64,000 nucleotides of DNA from Cervus elaphus (Eukaryota; Chordata; Mammalia; Artiodactyla; Cervidae). Position 1 is the stretch's first letter; every line of letters starts with the position of its first letter. This document shows positions 41,944 to 52,971 of this stretch, piece after piece. Both the position numbers and the translations under genes were made by a program. The notes beneath the pieces are model-generated. The model worked only from the letters and a program-made list of their open reading frames with translations. It was not told where the DNA came from and searched no databases. Where the stretch lies: assembly GCF_910594005.1 (NCBI RefSeq), contig NC_057818.1:61764001-61828000 (forward strand). The letters run 5' to 3'.

Positions 41944-43439
41944 TTAAGATTTCTGTCCAGTATGAATTCTCTGATGAACTACAAGGTTTGAGGTTTGAAT
42001 AAAGGCCTTGCCACATACATCACATTTATATGGTTTCTCTCCAGTATGAATTCTCTGATGAACTGCAAGGTTTGAGGTTTGTCTAAAGGCCTTGCCACAT
42101 ACATCACATTTATATGGTTTCTCTCCAGTATGAACTCCCTGATGAACAGCAAGGCTTGAACGTCCCCTGAAAGCCTTGCCGCATATACCACAATTATATG
42201 GTTTCTCTCCACTATGAACTCTCCGATGAACAGCAAGGTGTCCAGTACGAGTAAACGCCTTGTCACACACATCACATTTATATGGCTTCTCTCCAGTATG
42301 AATTCTCTGATGAACTGCAAGGCTTGTAGTTTGAATAAAGGCCTTGCCACATACATCACATTTATATGGCTTCTCTCCAGTATGAATTTTCCGATGAAGT
42401 CCAAGATTTGCAGTCTGATTAAAGGCCTTAAAACATATATCACATGTATATGGTTTCTCGCCAGTATGAATTCTCTGATGAACTGCAAGGCTTGAAGTTT
42501 GACTGAAGGCCTTGCCACATACATCACATTTATATGGTTTCTCGCCAGTATGAATTCTCTGATGAACTGCAAGGTGTGCAGTTTGACTGAAAGTCTTGCC
42601 ACATACATCACATTTATATGGTTTCTTTCCAGTATGAAGTCTCTGATGAACTGCAAGGTTTCCAATTTGAATAAAAGCCTTGCCACATACATCACATTTA
42701 TATGGTTTCTTTCCAGTATGAAGTCTCTGATGAACTGCAAGGTTTCCAATTTGAATAAAAGCCTTGCCACATACATCACATTTGTGTGGTTTCTCCCCAG
42801 TATGAATTCTCCAATGAACTGCAAGTTGTCTAGTTTGATTAAAAGCCTTGCCACACACGTTGCATTTATATGGTTTTCCTCCAGTATGGATTCTTTGATG
42901 TCGAGTGAGTTCTGAGTCCTCAAGAAAGGTTATGTCACACTCAGTACATTTGTAAGGTCTTTTCTTTTGTGTTTCATTGTCTGGTAACAGTTCTGAAGGA
43001 TGCATAACAGCATTCTCATGTTTATGAGAAAAGCCTTTGCAGACGTTACCAGTTCTCTGAGGTGGTAAACCTGTGGCCCTGACATTTGTCACAACTTGAC
43101 TACATTCAAAAATTATCCCTTCAGATTGTACCATCTGCAATTCATCCTGAAAGCTTGCTCTGTGCCTTTCAAAAGGTCTATTTCCTGCATCACTTCTACT
43201 AGGATGATCTCTTCCATCAGTGAGGTTTTTGTTATGGGATGTAGACATTCCTTTGTCAGTTCTTTCATCATGTGTCCACAGAGAATGAAAGTGATGTATA
43301 TTTTCCAGGATCTTCCTGGGGCAAAAATCTTTGATTTCAAGGCATTCAGTTTTTCCAAACATCACTCTTTGAAAAATTTCCCCTTTATCACTGTTTGCTT
43401 TTGCCTGTAATTTCTTGATCATATGTATATGAGACATAT
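41944..43439 (-). CDS. Proximal zinc-finger exon, unit 2: intact, 12 C2H2 fingers
   Basis: The exon opens at 43,439 after an acceptor ending CTTGTAG. Its phase fits the KRAB-A exon at 46,049-46,175, and with the start exon the frame is 57 + 127 + 1,496 nt, or 559 codons plus stop. A spacer of about 160 residues ('IKKLQAKANSDKGEIFQ...') leads to 12 fingers of CX2CX12HX3H from about residue 224 of the joined protein, with TGEKPY-type linkers (TGKKP after fingers 3 and 4, SGEKP after 9). Contact residues are monotonous: helix position -1 is mostly Q and position 6 is V in nearly all. The frame ends in TAA after 'HTGQKS', with more finger DNA beyond. Expected role: nuclear KRAB repressor recruiting TRIM28 to a DNA target; target unknown. 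No gene symbol assigned. Confidence 0.87.
42617..42784 (-). repeat. Two identical 84-bp finger units
   Basis: Fingers 3 and 4 (both 'CDVCGKAFIQIGNLAVHQRLH' type with TGKKP linkers) appear identical at DNA level over 84 bp. This indicates a very recent tandem copy or conversion inside the array. Confidence 0.9.
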
Positions 43440-43444
43440 CTACA

Positions 43445-43855
43445 AGACATAAAGAACCACAGGTATTCTATTAGTGACAATGCATAAATCAATTCTTTCC
43501 TGTTGAGCACATGATATTATACCAAAAGTCATATCCATCCTAAACAGAATTACAAATCTTCGCAATGATCTTAAAACTATACAAAACTAAAGGAATAGAA
43601 CTCTTTAAAAAAGAGTGATCATATGCAATTCAAATTAATTTTAGGGTAGTGTCATTTCAAACACAATCAGAAAACATTCATTTTAAGCAAAGTCATGTCA
43701 GTTTGAAAAGAAAACGTATTTTCCCACCATGACATCAAGGCTCATCCTACCTTGTACTAAACACACTGCTGTCTCATAATTGAGGAGGAACTAATGTTAT
43801 ACTGTACACACTTTATGAATACTTATATATGTTTAAATGGTAAAGAACATACAGG
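43445..43855. other. Intron 5' of the intact finger exon, no feature seen
   Basis: AT-rich and colinear with 9,105-9,520. Nothing recognisable beyond the acceptor tract at 43,440-43,455. Confidence 0.5.
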
Positions 43856-43859
43856 ACTA

Positions 43860-44068
43860 GAGAGGTGACTCAGTGGTAAAGAATCTGCCTGCCAATGCAG
43901 AAGACATGGCAAGGGGGATACAATCCCTGGGTCAGAAAGATCCCCTGGAGCAGGAAATCACAACCAGTGCACTATTCTTGCCTGAAAAAAATTCCATGGA
44001 TAGGAAAGCTTGGTGGGCTACAGTCCATGAGATCACAAAGAGTCAGACAGGACTGAGCAACTGAGCAA
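43860..44068 (+). mobile_element. Bov-tA SINE
   Basis: Paralogue of 9,522-9,735, with the head 'gaggtgactcagtggtaaag' and the tail 'ggactgagcaactgagc'. Confidence 0.85.
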
Positions 44069-44204
44069 ACAAGCATCAAACAGGCAATACACTCGAATGG
44101 TAAACAATCCAAAAGAAGCATTCTAATGAATAATGTAAAAGATAAATGGCAGTTAGTAACTGTTCAACAAATACTGCATTGAGAAAAGAAAGAATTCCAT
44201 AAAC

Positions 44205-44206
44205 TA

Positions 44207-44243
<37 letters not shown>
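44205..44243. repeat. (TA)n microsatellite with T run
   Basis: About 12 TA units and then about 14 T, at the site of the (GT)21 in unit 1. Confidence 0.93.
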
Positions 44244-44624
44244 GCTGGACTATGTGACTTACAAAATCTTGGTTCCCTGATCATGGATTAAATCCAGGCT
44301 CGCTGCAGTGAAACTACTGAATCCTATCCACTGGACTGTCAGGGAATTCCCTAAAATAATTTAAAAAATAAAAAAATAAATACTTTTTAAAACACCTGTT
44401 AGAAATCTATCAGTAGATAGACATAAAATATATCAGTAGATAGACATATAGTCGTTTTATGACATTAATGAGTGGCTCATGTCAGTTATATTGTGTAATA
44501 CAAAAAGACTGTCATTTTTAAAAAACAAAAAATATGAGAAACAGTCTCTACTTGTACGGTAATCACACAATACATCAACTCCCTATCTACACAGTGACCT
44601 AAACTCACCCAGTTCACTGGCTTT

Positions 44625-44660
44625 GGGGCTTCCCTTGTGGCTCAGAGGTAAAGAATCCGT
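44625..44660. other. Junction of a 3.4-kb deletion between two SINEs
   Basis: The head of one SINE ('gcttcccttgtggctcagag') is joined to the interior of another ('ccgagaataagttgatgaac'). In unit 1 these sequences are at 10,308 and about 13,780, with 3.4 kb between them. Confidence 0.75.
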
Positions 44661-46045
44661 CACCGAGAATAAGTTGATGAACTACAGATAGTGAGCTTGT
44701 ATGGCAAAACTGCTCACGCCCGTGTGCCCAGGGCCCGTGCTTCACAACTAAAGAAAGCACCACAATGAGAAACCGTGCTCCCCGCAACTACAGAGGAGCC
44801 CTCACTCGTCTCCAGCAGACAGAAGTCCGCACAGCACAAAGGACCCAGGACAGGCCAAAACCAGACCTCGCCTTCATCTCTGTGGGCGCTACAGCTCCAC
44901 TGGAGGGCGCTGTACATTTCACATGATGAAGAACAGAGCCGTCAGTTAGGGAGAAGAAAAACCTCCTGTGAGATTCACAAACATTAAACATCTGTTTTCT
45001 CACAGAACTCTCCCCCTTGGAGAGTTTCCCAAACCCCATGGATGGTGCGGCTTCCTCTCTGTCCTTGTGACAGTTGACCTGTGATCACACTGTTGATACT
45101 TTCCCACTCATCTGGATTTTTGTTGTTAGCACCTCATTCTCCACAATCCAGGGGTCTTCCTCCTTGTATGGAGATAACGTTCAAATCAGAAACAGAAATT
45201 CCTACTCACAAGTAATGCCACATACTGTGGCTTCTTCTAGAATCCAACCTCTCTTTCTTTTAATAAATGTATCTACTATTTTTAATAGATATTATTTAAT
45301 ATTTTAATTTTCAATGTATTCATTTCTTTTGGCTCAGGGGAGTGTTCATTGCTGTTGGTCTTTTCTCCAAGTTCAGTAAGTAGGGGCTACGCTCCAGATA
45401 CAGTGCTCGTGTTCCTCACTTGCTGTGGCTTCTCCTGAGTGCATGGGCTTCAGTGGTTGTCCCATGTGGGCTCAGTAGTTGCAGCTTCCAGGCTCTAGAG
45501 TGCTGGCTTATAGTTGAGGCACACAGGCGTAGCTGCTCTGTGACATGTGGCATCTTCCCAGAGCAAGGATCAAACCTGTGTCTCCTGCATTGGCAGGTGT
45601 AGAATCCAGCTCTTTTGTCAGCCAAGGGGTGAGGATATTATAAACCAACAGGAAAATACTTCTCTAATGAATTTACTATCTGCCTCCTTTTGAATGCACA
45701 GGGACCAGTATAACGTACAGTACAAAATGCAGCAGGTATCTAGTTCCTCTCTAAGAACTACTGAACCAAGAACACAGGGCTAGAAAACAGGCAACTGGAT
45801 GTTTCAAAGTTTGAAATCACCTTTATAAATGCTCAAGTTCTGAAAAAACTCCTTGTGTAACACACATTGGCAGGTCACCAGAAGGAAAGACAAGTTTAAA
45901 CTCCTGATGCCAATCACGAACCTTTACATGTGTGAGTCAACAATGTTTTGAGCTTAGTCAAGAAAAACAGGTGATCTCAAAAGGTACAGAGGGAACATGC
46001 AGAGGTACCCCAGGGCAGATCCCCACTTCAGGGGGAAGTGATCCT
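44660..46045. other. Intron between finger and KRAB exons, unit 2
   Basis: Colinear with 13,780-15,150. It contains the end of a CHR SINE (to about 44,950) and a reversed SINE (about 45,335-45,600). No KRAB-B exon was recognised. Confidence 0.5.
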
Positions 46046-46048
46046 CAC

Positions 46049-46175
46049 CCACAGACAGCAGGTTCCTGAGGGTCTCCACCATCACGTCCTTGTACAAGGT
46101 CCTCTGGGCAGGGTCCAGACATTCCCACTCCTCAGGAGTGAAATCTATGAACAGATCCTTGAAGGTCAACTGTGC
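46049..46175 (-). CDS. KRAB-A box exon of unit 2 gene
   Basis: 127 nt between an acceptor (CATTTCAG) and a donor (GTGAGG), encoding 'AQLTFKDLFIDFTPEEW', 'CLDPAQRTLYKDVM' and 'VETLRNLLSVG' with one spare base. The core DVM and EEW motifs for TRIM28 binding are present; the usual MLE reads MVE. Joined to the start exon (50,277-50,333) and the finger exon (41,944-43,439), it gives an uninterrupted frame. No KRAB-B box follows. Confidence 0.88.
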
Positions 46176-46923
46176 CTGAAATGAAAACGCATTTCACCAA
46201 CGGGCCCTGAGGAGGATTCTTCGTTTCACACAAAATGAGAAGAGGTGAGAGGGGTAAAGCTCAATTCAGTTTAAGTAAAATTCTGAGAGATCCATTAAAA
46301 GCTGCTTGAAGCAAACTGTTGATGATGACATCATCACACTAACAACAGGTGTTTCAGCACGTCTTACACACTAAGCATTACTCTAAAGACGTCACACGGA
46401 TGAACTTGTCATCAACATAACAGCACGTTAGAGAAAGATCTGAGTCCACCTTACTGGGGAGAAAACTCTGTCACTCTAAGAAATCACTCAGATCAAACAG
46501 TTAAGAAATGAGGCAACAGCACCTGAGTCCAGGTGGTTGGGAGTGACAACTGAACCTAAAGAATCAACCAGGTAACTACCAGAGAAGGAAAGAACATCCA
46601 CAGAGAGTTCCCTGAGAATACCCGAAACAAGTTCAAGGAAGCTGAAATTCACTATAAGAGCATAAATGGTCACATTACAGGGTCATACCCTCTCCCATCG
46701 CAACCCACACAATATCTATTGCTACAATTTACATCATTCATGTGATGATGCAGAAAAAACTTAACACCATGAAATACACTTAAGATACAATTGAAACTGC
46801 TACAAAGCACACACCATTTATGAGATGATGGTTTTGTAATAAAACCATCGAGGTACATATCCATGCATTCATGCATGCATGTGTAAACACACAATTGCTT
46901 GAAACAAGAGGAGTTGTCTTTAT

Positions 46924-47306
46924 TTTTTTTCTTGGACACAATTTTTTTTCATGGACACAATTGATTGAAACAAGACAGAGACACAGATGTACAGAACAGA
47001 CTTTTAGACTGTGTGGGAGAAGGGGAGGGTGGGATGTTCAGAGAGAACAGCATTGAAACAAGTATACTATCAAGGGTGAAACAGATCACCAGCCCAGGTT
47101 GGATACATGAGACAAGTGCTCAGGGCTGGTGCACTGGGAAGACCCAGAGGGATGGGATGGATATAGAGGTGGGAGGGGGATCAGGATGGAGAACAGATGT
47201 AAATCCATGGCTGATTCATGTTAATGTATGTCAAAAACCACTACAATATTGTAAAGTAATTAGCCTCCAATTAATAAAAATACATGGGAAAAAAAGAAAA
47301 AAAAAA
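46924..47306 (+). mobile_element. L1 3' end, unit 2 only
   Basis: 5'-truncated L1 3' UTR with 'caggttggatacatgagaca' and 'caatattgtaaagtaattag', ending in an A-rich tail. It is flanked by imperfect repeats 'gaaacaagaggagtt' (46,911) and 'gaaacaagaagagtt' (47,306). Unit 1 has the uninterrupted site at 16,241-16,262. Confidence 0.85.
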
Positions 47307-47984
47307 GAAACAAGAAGAGTTCTTTACTTTTTTTCTTTCATTCTATCAAAATTTATTCAGTGTCAGCTTTGCACCCCAAACTTGAAATACAGCAGTGAAC
47401 ATGATGGACCTTACACTCTAGCAGCCAGCCAGCCAATTCCACCCACAATTATAAAGTTACTATCGAAATAAGTGCTCTGACACAGTCCCGGTACTAAGAC
47501 AAAATTAAACACGTCTTAACCTACATTGAGAAATCAGACAAGGTCTCTGTGAGGAAGAAACACTTAGGATGGGCAAGGTGGGAAATGGAAGAGTGTTGCA
47601 AGCACAGAGAACAGCTTCAGTGACAGCTCTGAGGCTGGAAGATATTTACTGAACAGAAAGTCAGCCAGTGTGACTGGGACACAGGGAATGTAGATGGGGT
47701 AACGCCAGGTAGAGGCTTATTTATGCAAGACCTATGGATTTAGGACTTTATTCCAAAAGGTACTGGAAGTCTCTGAAGAATCTGCAAGAGGAAAGTTAGA
47801 TGCTTAGATTTGTTTTTCAGAGCTCAATCTGCTATGTGTGGAAGTTGTGTTTACCTGCTTACTCATGCCAGACTCTTTGCAACCCCACTGACGGCAGCCT
47901 GCCAGCTCCTCTATCCATGGAATTCACCAGGCAAGAATACTGCAGTGGGTTCTCATTCTCTTCTTTCATTTTACTTCTTCATTA

Positions 47985-48300
47985 ACTTTGTCAACATTCT
48001 ATTTCTTTTGCAAAACTTATTTTGCTTATGTTTGGTCTTCATTGTTGTGAGTGGGCTTTCTCTACTTGCAGCTGCAGTGCCGGGGCTTCTCACTGCAGTG
48101 GCTTCTCTTGTTTTGGAGCACAGGCTCTAGAGAGTGCGGGCTTCTGTAGTTATGGCCTCGGGCTCTAGAGCACAGGCTCAGTAGTTGTGGCCCATGGGCT
48201 TAGTTGCTCTGAGGCATCATCCCGGACCTGGGATGGAACCCGTGCACCCTACATTGGCAAGCACATTCTGAGCCACTGTACCACCATGGAAGTCCTCGAC
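47985..48300 (-). mobile_element. Reversed CHR-type SINE holding the unoccupied provirus site
   Basis: Paralogue of the SINE split by the provirus. At 48,265-48,280 it reads 'gcacattctgagccactgta' without interruption, with one copy of the target hexamer. Confidence 0.9.
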
Positions 48301-48409
48301 ATTATCTTATTCTGGTTCAAAAAAACTAAAAAGTAATACAAGCAGAAAATAACATACCGAAGGTTTCTTCCAATCTTTATAAAATACCTGTCTTTAAAAA
48401 TATGTGGGC

Positions 48410-48705
48410 CTCCCGATGGGTAAGTGGTGAAGAATCCACTGGGCAATGCAAGAGATGTGGGTTGTTCCTGGTCTGAGATCCCACATGCTGAGGGGCAACT
48501 AAGCCTTGAGTCTCAATTCCTGAGCCAGAGCTGGAGAGCCCAGGAGGTGAAGCTACTGAAGCCAGCACACTCAAGACCCTGTGCTGCAAGACAAGAGAAA
48601 CCACTGCAATGAGAAGCGTGCGCACCGCAACCAGAGAGTGGCTACCACTCACCAGAACCAGGGAAAAGATACTGAAGCAATAAAGATACAGTACAGGAAA
48701 TAAAT
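48410..48705 (+). mobile_element. CHR-type SINE
   Basis: Paralogue of 25,500-25,810, with 'gatgggtaagtggtgaagaa' and an A-rich end. Confidence 0.75.
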
Positions 48706-48810
48706 ATATTTTAAAATAATAATGTGATTTTTATCATTAATTTTAGGTATGTACTTATTAACAAAATCCAAAATTTATTATTTTATTCCAATAAGAAAAT
48801 ACTGAATCAG

Positions 48811-49590
48811 TGACAGGGTAACAGGCAGGAAGGCCAGGGGTCTCCAAATAGAGGAAACAGGCTGCAAGTGTCAGGCATTTTTATCTCTCTTAAGCTGCAG
48901 GAGGAAACAAACTAGTGATATATTTTTCCCTTCTCTATACAAATTTAAAAGGAGGTTTCTCTTAAAATATTGTGTTGCCATAATGACTCCTGGTTTCACC
49001 TGAAGCTAACTATTCTCAAACCTTCAGTTAACCAATGCATTTTTCTTATGGAAATGTTTGTCTTAAGCTATGGTAATGTACTATGCATTTACCCCAGATT
49101 ATGCCTTCAAGTCCCTTTCACCTAGTGGCTCAGAACCTACTTGACAAACCAGTATGTTATACTCACATATTATTCCCCTAATCTATGTAAACAAAGCTAT
49201 TTGCATGGTAACCTGCCCTTCTACAAGATTCAAGTCAATCGCTTTATGGCATGGGGATGAATCATCTGGTGCCAAGATTATTCCAAACTGCATCTTATGT
49301 ATGAGGGGCCTGGTGCCATTTTGAGTTTTAAGACATTCCTTTCTTTCATTAACAGATTGCTAGTGACTATATAACATCCAGCTGAAGACCAGTGGGGGGG
49401 GGGGGGTACTCTTTCTGCCCCCTTCTGATGCCTATGTCAGAAGCTTTCTCTATCTCCTTTATACTTTAATAAAACTTTATTACATGAAAGCTCTGAGCGA
49501 TCAAGCCTAGTCTCTGGCCCCAGATTGAATTCTTCTCCTCCGGAGAAGAAGAATCCTGGTGTCTTTTCGTTCAGCAACAACCTTTCATCT
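48811..49590 (+). mobile_element. Solo LTR of another ruminant retrovirus, unit 2 only
   Basis: About 775 bp inserted where unit 1 reads continuously ('gaatcaagatcagtaaa', about 25,902). It starts near 'tgacagggtaacaggcagga' and ends near 'cagcaacaacctttca'. It has 'ctttaataaaactttattac' (polyadenylation signal about 49,467) and a typical U5-like end ('ctctggccccagattgaatt'). A G14 run lies at 49,394-49,407. The type is probably a gammaretrovirus-like ruminant LTR (inference). Confidence 0.75.
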
Positions 49591-49739
49591 AGATCAGTAA
49601 AGTTGGAGAACTCCCTCATGGTCCTGTGGTTAAGTTCCCTCACTTCCACTGCAGGGTTTCAGGTTTGATCCTTACACAGTGAACTAAGACCCTGGAAGCT
49701 GCATCATGTGGTCAAAAAGGAAAGAAAAAAAAATTAGTA

Positions 49740-50270
49740 AACCTGATTTTACAGTTTAAATTAGATGGTATAACGAAACACTCCCTAGCCCTGACAACTC
49801 TTTTGAATGTTCCATTCCCAAACACTTAAGTTTTCAAGGAGGTGCTCATTTAGTTTTAAATGTTCTATAAAAAGTCAGAACTGATTTCCCCTCATTGGCC
49901 TCTTTTCCAGATTTTACCGTGTACTGTACATGTTAATACCTGAGGTCCACATACAGCTTCTTTACACGGGTTGACAGAGAGCAGACAGCACATCCAGATG
50001 GGCCCTAAACAGTCCCTGCTGCCCAACAGCACCGAGACCCATGGGTGAGAAGCCCTGCCCAGGACGGTGCCCAGGGGAGCCTCCTCACAAGGGCCAGGTC
50101 ACCGTGTCATGGGGAGACAGGATCTAAGTGGAGACGACAGGCCCTGAGGGAACGCCCCAGGTGAGTGTGTGTGTACAGGAGTCAGACAGGATACTCCAGA
50201 ATCGACACAATTGACGAGTCCAGAGAAGGGCATTTCAGGAAGGCAGTGTGAGAATCCACTGAGAATATGA
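49740..50270. other. Intron flank of the start exon, unit 2
   Basis: Colinear with 26,060-26,590. A short tRNA-derived SINE precedes it (49,612-49,735). No other feature seen. Confidence 0.5.
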
Positions 50271-50276
50271 CCTTAC

Positions 50277-50333
50277 CTGAGAGAAAGCCATGCCTGACTC
50301 CTGTTCTTTCCTCTTCTGAGCTTCTTCGTCCAT
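50277..50333 (-). CDS. Start-codon exon of unit 2 KZNF gene (19 codons)
   Basis: ATG at 50,333, encoding 'MDEEAQKRKEQESGMAFSQ', followed by a donor (GTAAGG). It joins in frame to the KRAB-A exon at 46,175. It differs from unit 1 at two residues (K3E, V17F). A second ATG at codon 15 could also be used. The upstream non-coding exon of unit 1 has lost its acceptor here, and no CpG island follows, so the promoter of this gene is not evident. Confidence 0.82.
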
Positions 50334-50339
50334 GTGTCT

Positions 50340-50990
50340 TCACAGTTCCATCATGAAAGTGGAAAACATGTTGTTTAATGCTTAGGGTCAACTCACTCCC
50401 TTCCTCAGCCTGAACCACACATGCAGGGAAGCCCTCACCACGAGGAAGAGACAGTCCCCTGTGCCCACTGTCTCAGGAGGGACTCAGGACAGTCAATTCC
50501 AGCACAGAGACCCACACAGGAGCTTTCCGACACTTTCCCTCGGATCACACTCCTCTCCTGGTGAGGCCTCATGTACGCAGCATCAGGGGGTACCTCTGCT
50601 GACCCAATGATCTCCTTCAGGTCACAGAGCAGGCCCTGGTCCATCCCCACTCAGAGCAGAGTGGCCTCCTCATCCCTGGGGCTGATCTCAGTCTCAGAAG
50701 TGGAGGCTAAGAACCTTGGTGCTCAACGTGGGATTCAGATCAGATTTGCTGCACTGTGAACATACTTGGGACTAGGACCCACACAAGTATCTGAGGATGT
50801 CTGATATGGCAGGGGGCACCATACATGGTTTTGCAAAATGCTTCATGGATCTCATGGGAAACATGGGTTGAACACCACTAAATATGGCAAACCCAGTCCA
50901 CCTCCTACTTTCTTCTTTTCCAGACTTACTGACATAGAACTAATGAAATGGATATGTCTACACTTACCATGCATGATGTGACCATTTGAT
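50340..50990. other. Region upstream of the unit 2 start exon, no clear exon
   Basis: Colinear with 26,660-27,180. The homologue of the possible 58-nt non-coding exon is at about 50,435-50,495, with its acceptor AG changed to TG. Confidence 0.4.
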
Positions 50991-51425
50991 AGATGGATAC
51001 ACTGTGGAATATTTATCACAATCCAGTCATCAACACAACCATCAACTCCCAGTTTCCATGTTTTGTATGGTGACAACACTTAAGATTTAGTCTACTGGCA
51101 AATTTAAAGTATGCAGTAACACAGAAGAATTTACTACAGTTAGAATGCTGCACATAGCTCCCCAGAACTTACTCATTTTACAACTCAAAGGTTCGTACCT
51201 TAACATCTCCCTATCTTCCCCAACTCCCAGATCTAGAAAACCACCATCCTATTGGCTGTTACTGACTTTCACTCTAGTAGATTCTACATGTAAGTGAGAC
51301 CATACAATAGCTGTCTTTCTCTGCCTTAGTTCACTTAGCATAATGTTCTCTACATTTATCCAGGTTATCTTAAGTGGCAAAAATCTTCATTTTTTTTATG
51401 GCTCAATAATATGTCATCTACTACT
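50990..51425 (+). mobile_element. Old L1 3'-region fragment
   Basis: Paralogue of 27,180-27,605. In unit 2 it continues further, to 'tttttttatggctcaataat', before being cut by BovB. Confidence 0.7.
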
Positions 51426-52445
51426 CTTTCACTGACTATTCTAAAGACTTTGACTGTGTGGATCTCAACACACTGTGGGAATTTATGAGAGATGGGAGTA
51501 CCAGAACACCTTACCTGTCTCCTGAGAAACCTGTATACAGATCAAGAAGCAAAAGAACTAGAAATGGAACAACTGGCTGGTTTAAAATTAGGAAAGGAGT
51601 ATGTTGTCACTCGGCTTATTTAACTTATATGCAGAGTGCATCATGAGAAATGCTGGGCTGGATGAATCAAAAGCTAGAGTCAAGACTTCTGAGAAAGATA
51701 TCAACAACCTCAGATATGCAGATGATACCATCCTAATGGCAGAAAGAGAAGAGGAACTAAAGAGCCTCATGATGAGGTAAAAAGAAGAGAATGAAAAAGC
51801 TGGCTTAAAACTCAACATTCAAAAAACTAAGATCATGGCATCTAATCCCATCAATTCACGGCAAATAGATGGGTAAAAAGTGGAAACAGTGGCAGATTTT
51901 ATTTTCTTAGGCTCCCAAGTCATTGTAGATGGTGACTGCAGCCTACGACAAACCTAGACAGTAGATTTTAACGCAGAGACATTACTTTGGTGACAAAGGT
52001 ATGTGCAGTCAAAGCTATGGTTTTTCCAGTAGTCATGTACAGATGTGGGAATTGTACCATAAACAAGGCTGAGCACCAAAGAACTGATGCTTTTGAATTG
52101 TGCTAGAGAAGACTCTTGAAGACTCCCTTGGACTGCAAGATCAAACCAGTCAATCCTAAAGGAAATCAACCTTGAATATTCATTGTAAAGACTGATGCTG
52201 AAGCTGAAACTCCAATACTTTGGCCACCTAATGCGAAGAGCTAACTGACTGGAAAAGACCCTGATGCTAGGAAAGATTGAAGGAAAAAGGAAAGGAGACA
52301 GAGAGGATGAGATGCTTAGATAGCATCACTCAGTCAGTGGACATGAATCTAAGCAAACTCTGGGAGATAATGGAGGACAGAGGAGCCTAGCGTGCTGCAG
52401 TCCATGGGGTCCCAAAGAGTTAGACACAACTTAGCAACTGAACAA
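51425..52445 (+). mobile_element. BovB (RTE) LINE 3' portion
   Basis: A 5'-truncated BovB with the reverse transcriptase region around 'YADDTILMAERE' (near 51,715-51,750) and the 3' tail ending 'acacaacttagcaactgaac'. The reading frame is broken by several stops. BovB is characteristic of ruminants and was acquired horizontally from squamates (established knowledge). Confidence 0.92.
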
Positions 52446-52860
52446 CAAAAAGGAGCTTGCAGAATTTTATTTCTCCTACCAACTAGTGAATTCCAGTCCC
52501 CGGGGAATAAAAGATCAGTCTAACCACTGGATTCCTAGAGCATTATCTAGGTGATTTCTTTATAAGATATAAAGATCTAGTCATGGAGAGGAGTAATCAA
52601 TTACTCACACCCTATTTGGCAAAAAAGTTCTCATGGCCTTGCCTAGTTGCATAATGGCTGTGAAATTAAGAATACACATTGCTGTGTATTTGAAGCTATC
52701 AAAGGAATGAAGAAAGTCATTACACTGTAGTGCTCTTCACTGTAAATTTATATGTGGATAGAACTGAAAATAGCAAGAAAAAACTACTTCATGTCTCTGA
52801 GACAAACTTAAGTTCAAATATTGAATTAATTATTTAAAATAAGTGCAAATTATGAACATG
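52445..52860. other. Spacer between units 2 and 3, nothing recognised
   Basis: AT-rich with no supported frame or repeat. Confidence 0.5.
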
Positions 52861-52971
52861 TAATCCCCAAACTGCATGTTGTTTGGTTCCATCATGGAAA
52901 GAAATCATCATAGATTCTTTCAACCCTAAGAGCCAAATGCTGCATTTTTAGCTTCTGTTACAAAGTACTGG

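Larger units (their letters stand above)
32983..51410. repeat. Segmental duplication unit 2
   Basis: Paralogue of unit 1 in the same orientation. It lacks the provirus, the 3.4-kb segment near 10.3-13.8 kb and a 250-bp stretch near 15.5 kb. It has its own L1 end (about 46,924-47,306) and solo LTR (about 48,811-49,590). It contains the only intact KZNF reading frame of the window. Confidence 0.9.

Noticed and set aside
42214..42915. Long plus-strand open frames opposite the finger exon (repeating 'MNSLMNCK...ITFIWFLSS')
   Set aside because: They are the reverse complement of the 84-nt finger repeat, which happens to have no stop in that frame. No start context, splice sites or homology.
41979..42923. 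Minus-strand frame with repeating 'INVMYVARPL..LQFIREFILER'
   Set aside because: This is the finger array read one base out of frame; 84 is divisible by three so the shadow frame stays open.
40425..43439. CRISPR-like regular spacing of about 84 bp
   Set aside because: The periodic unit is the C2H2 finger with coding sense (CX2CX12HX3H), in vertebrate DNA.
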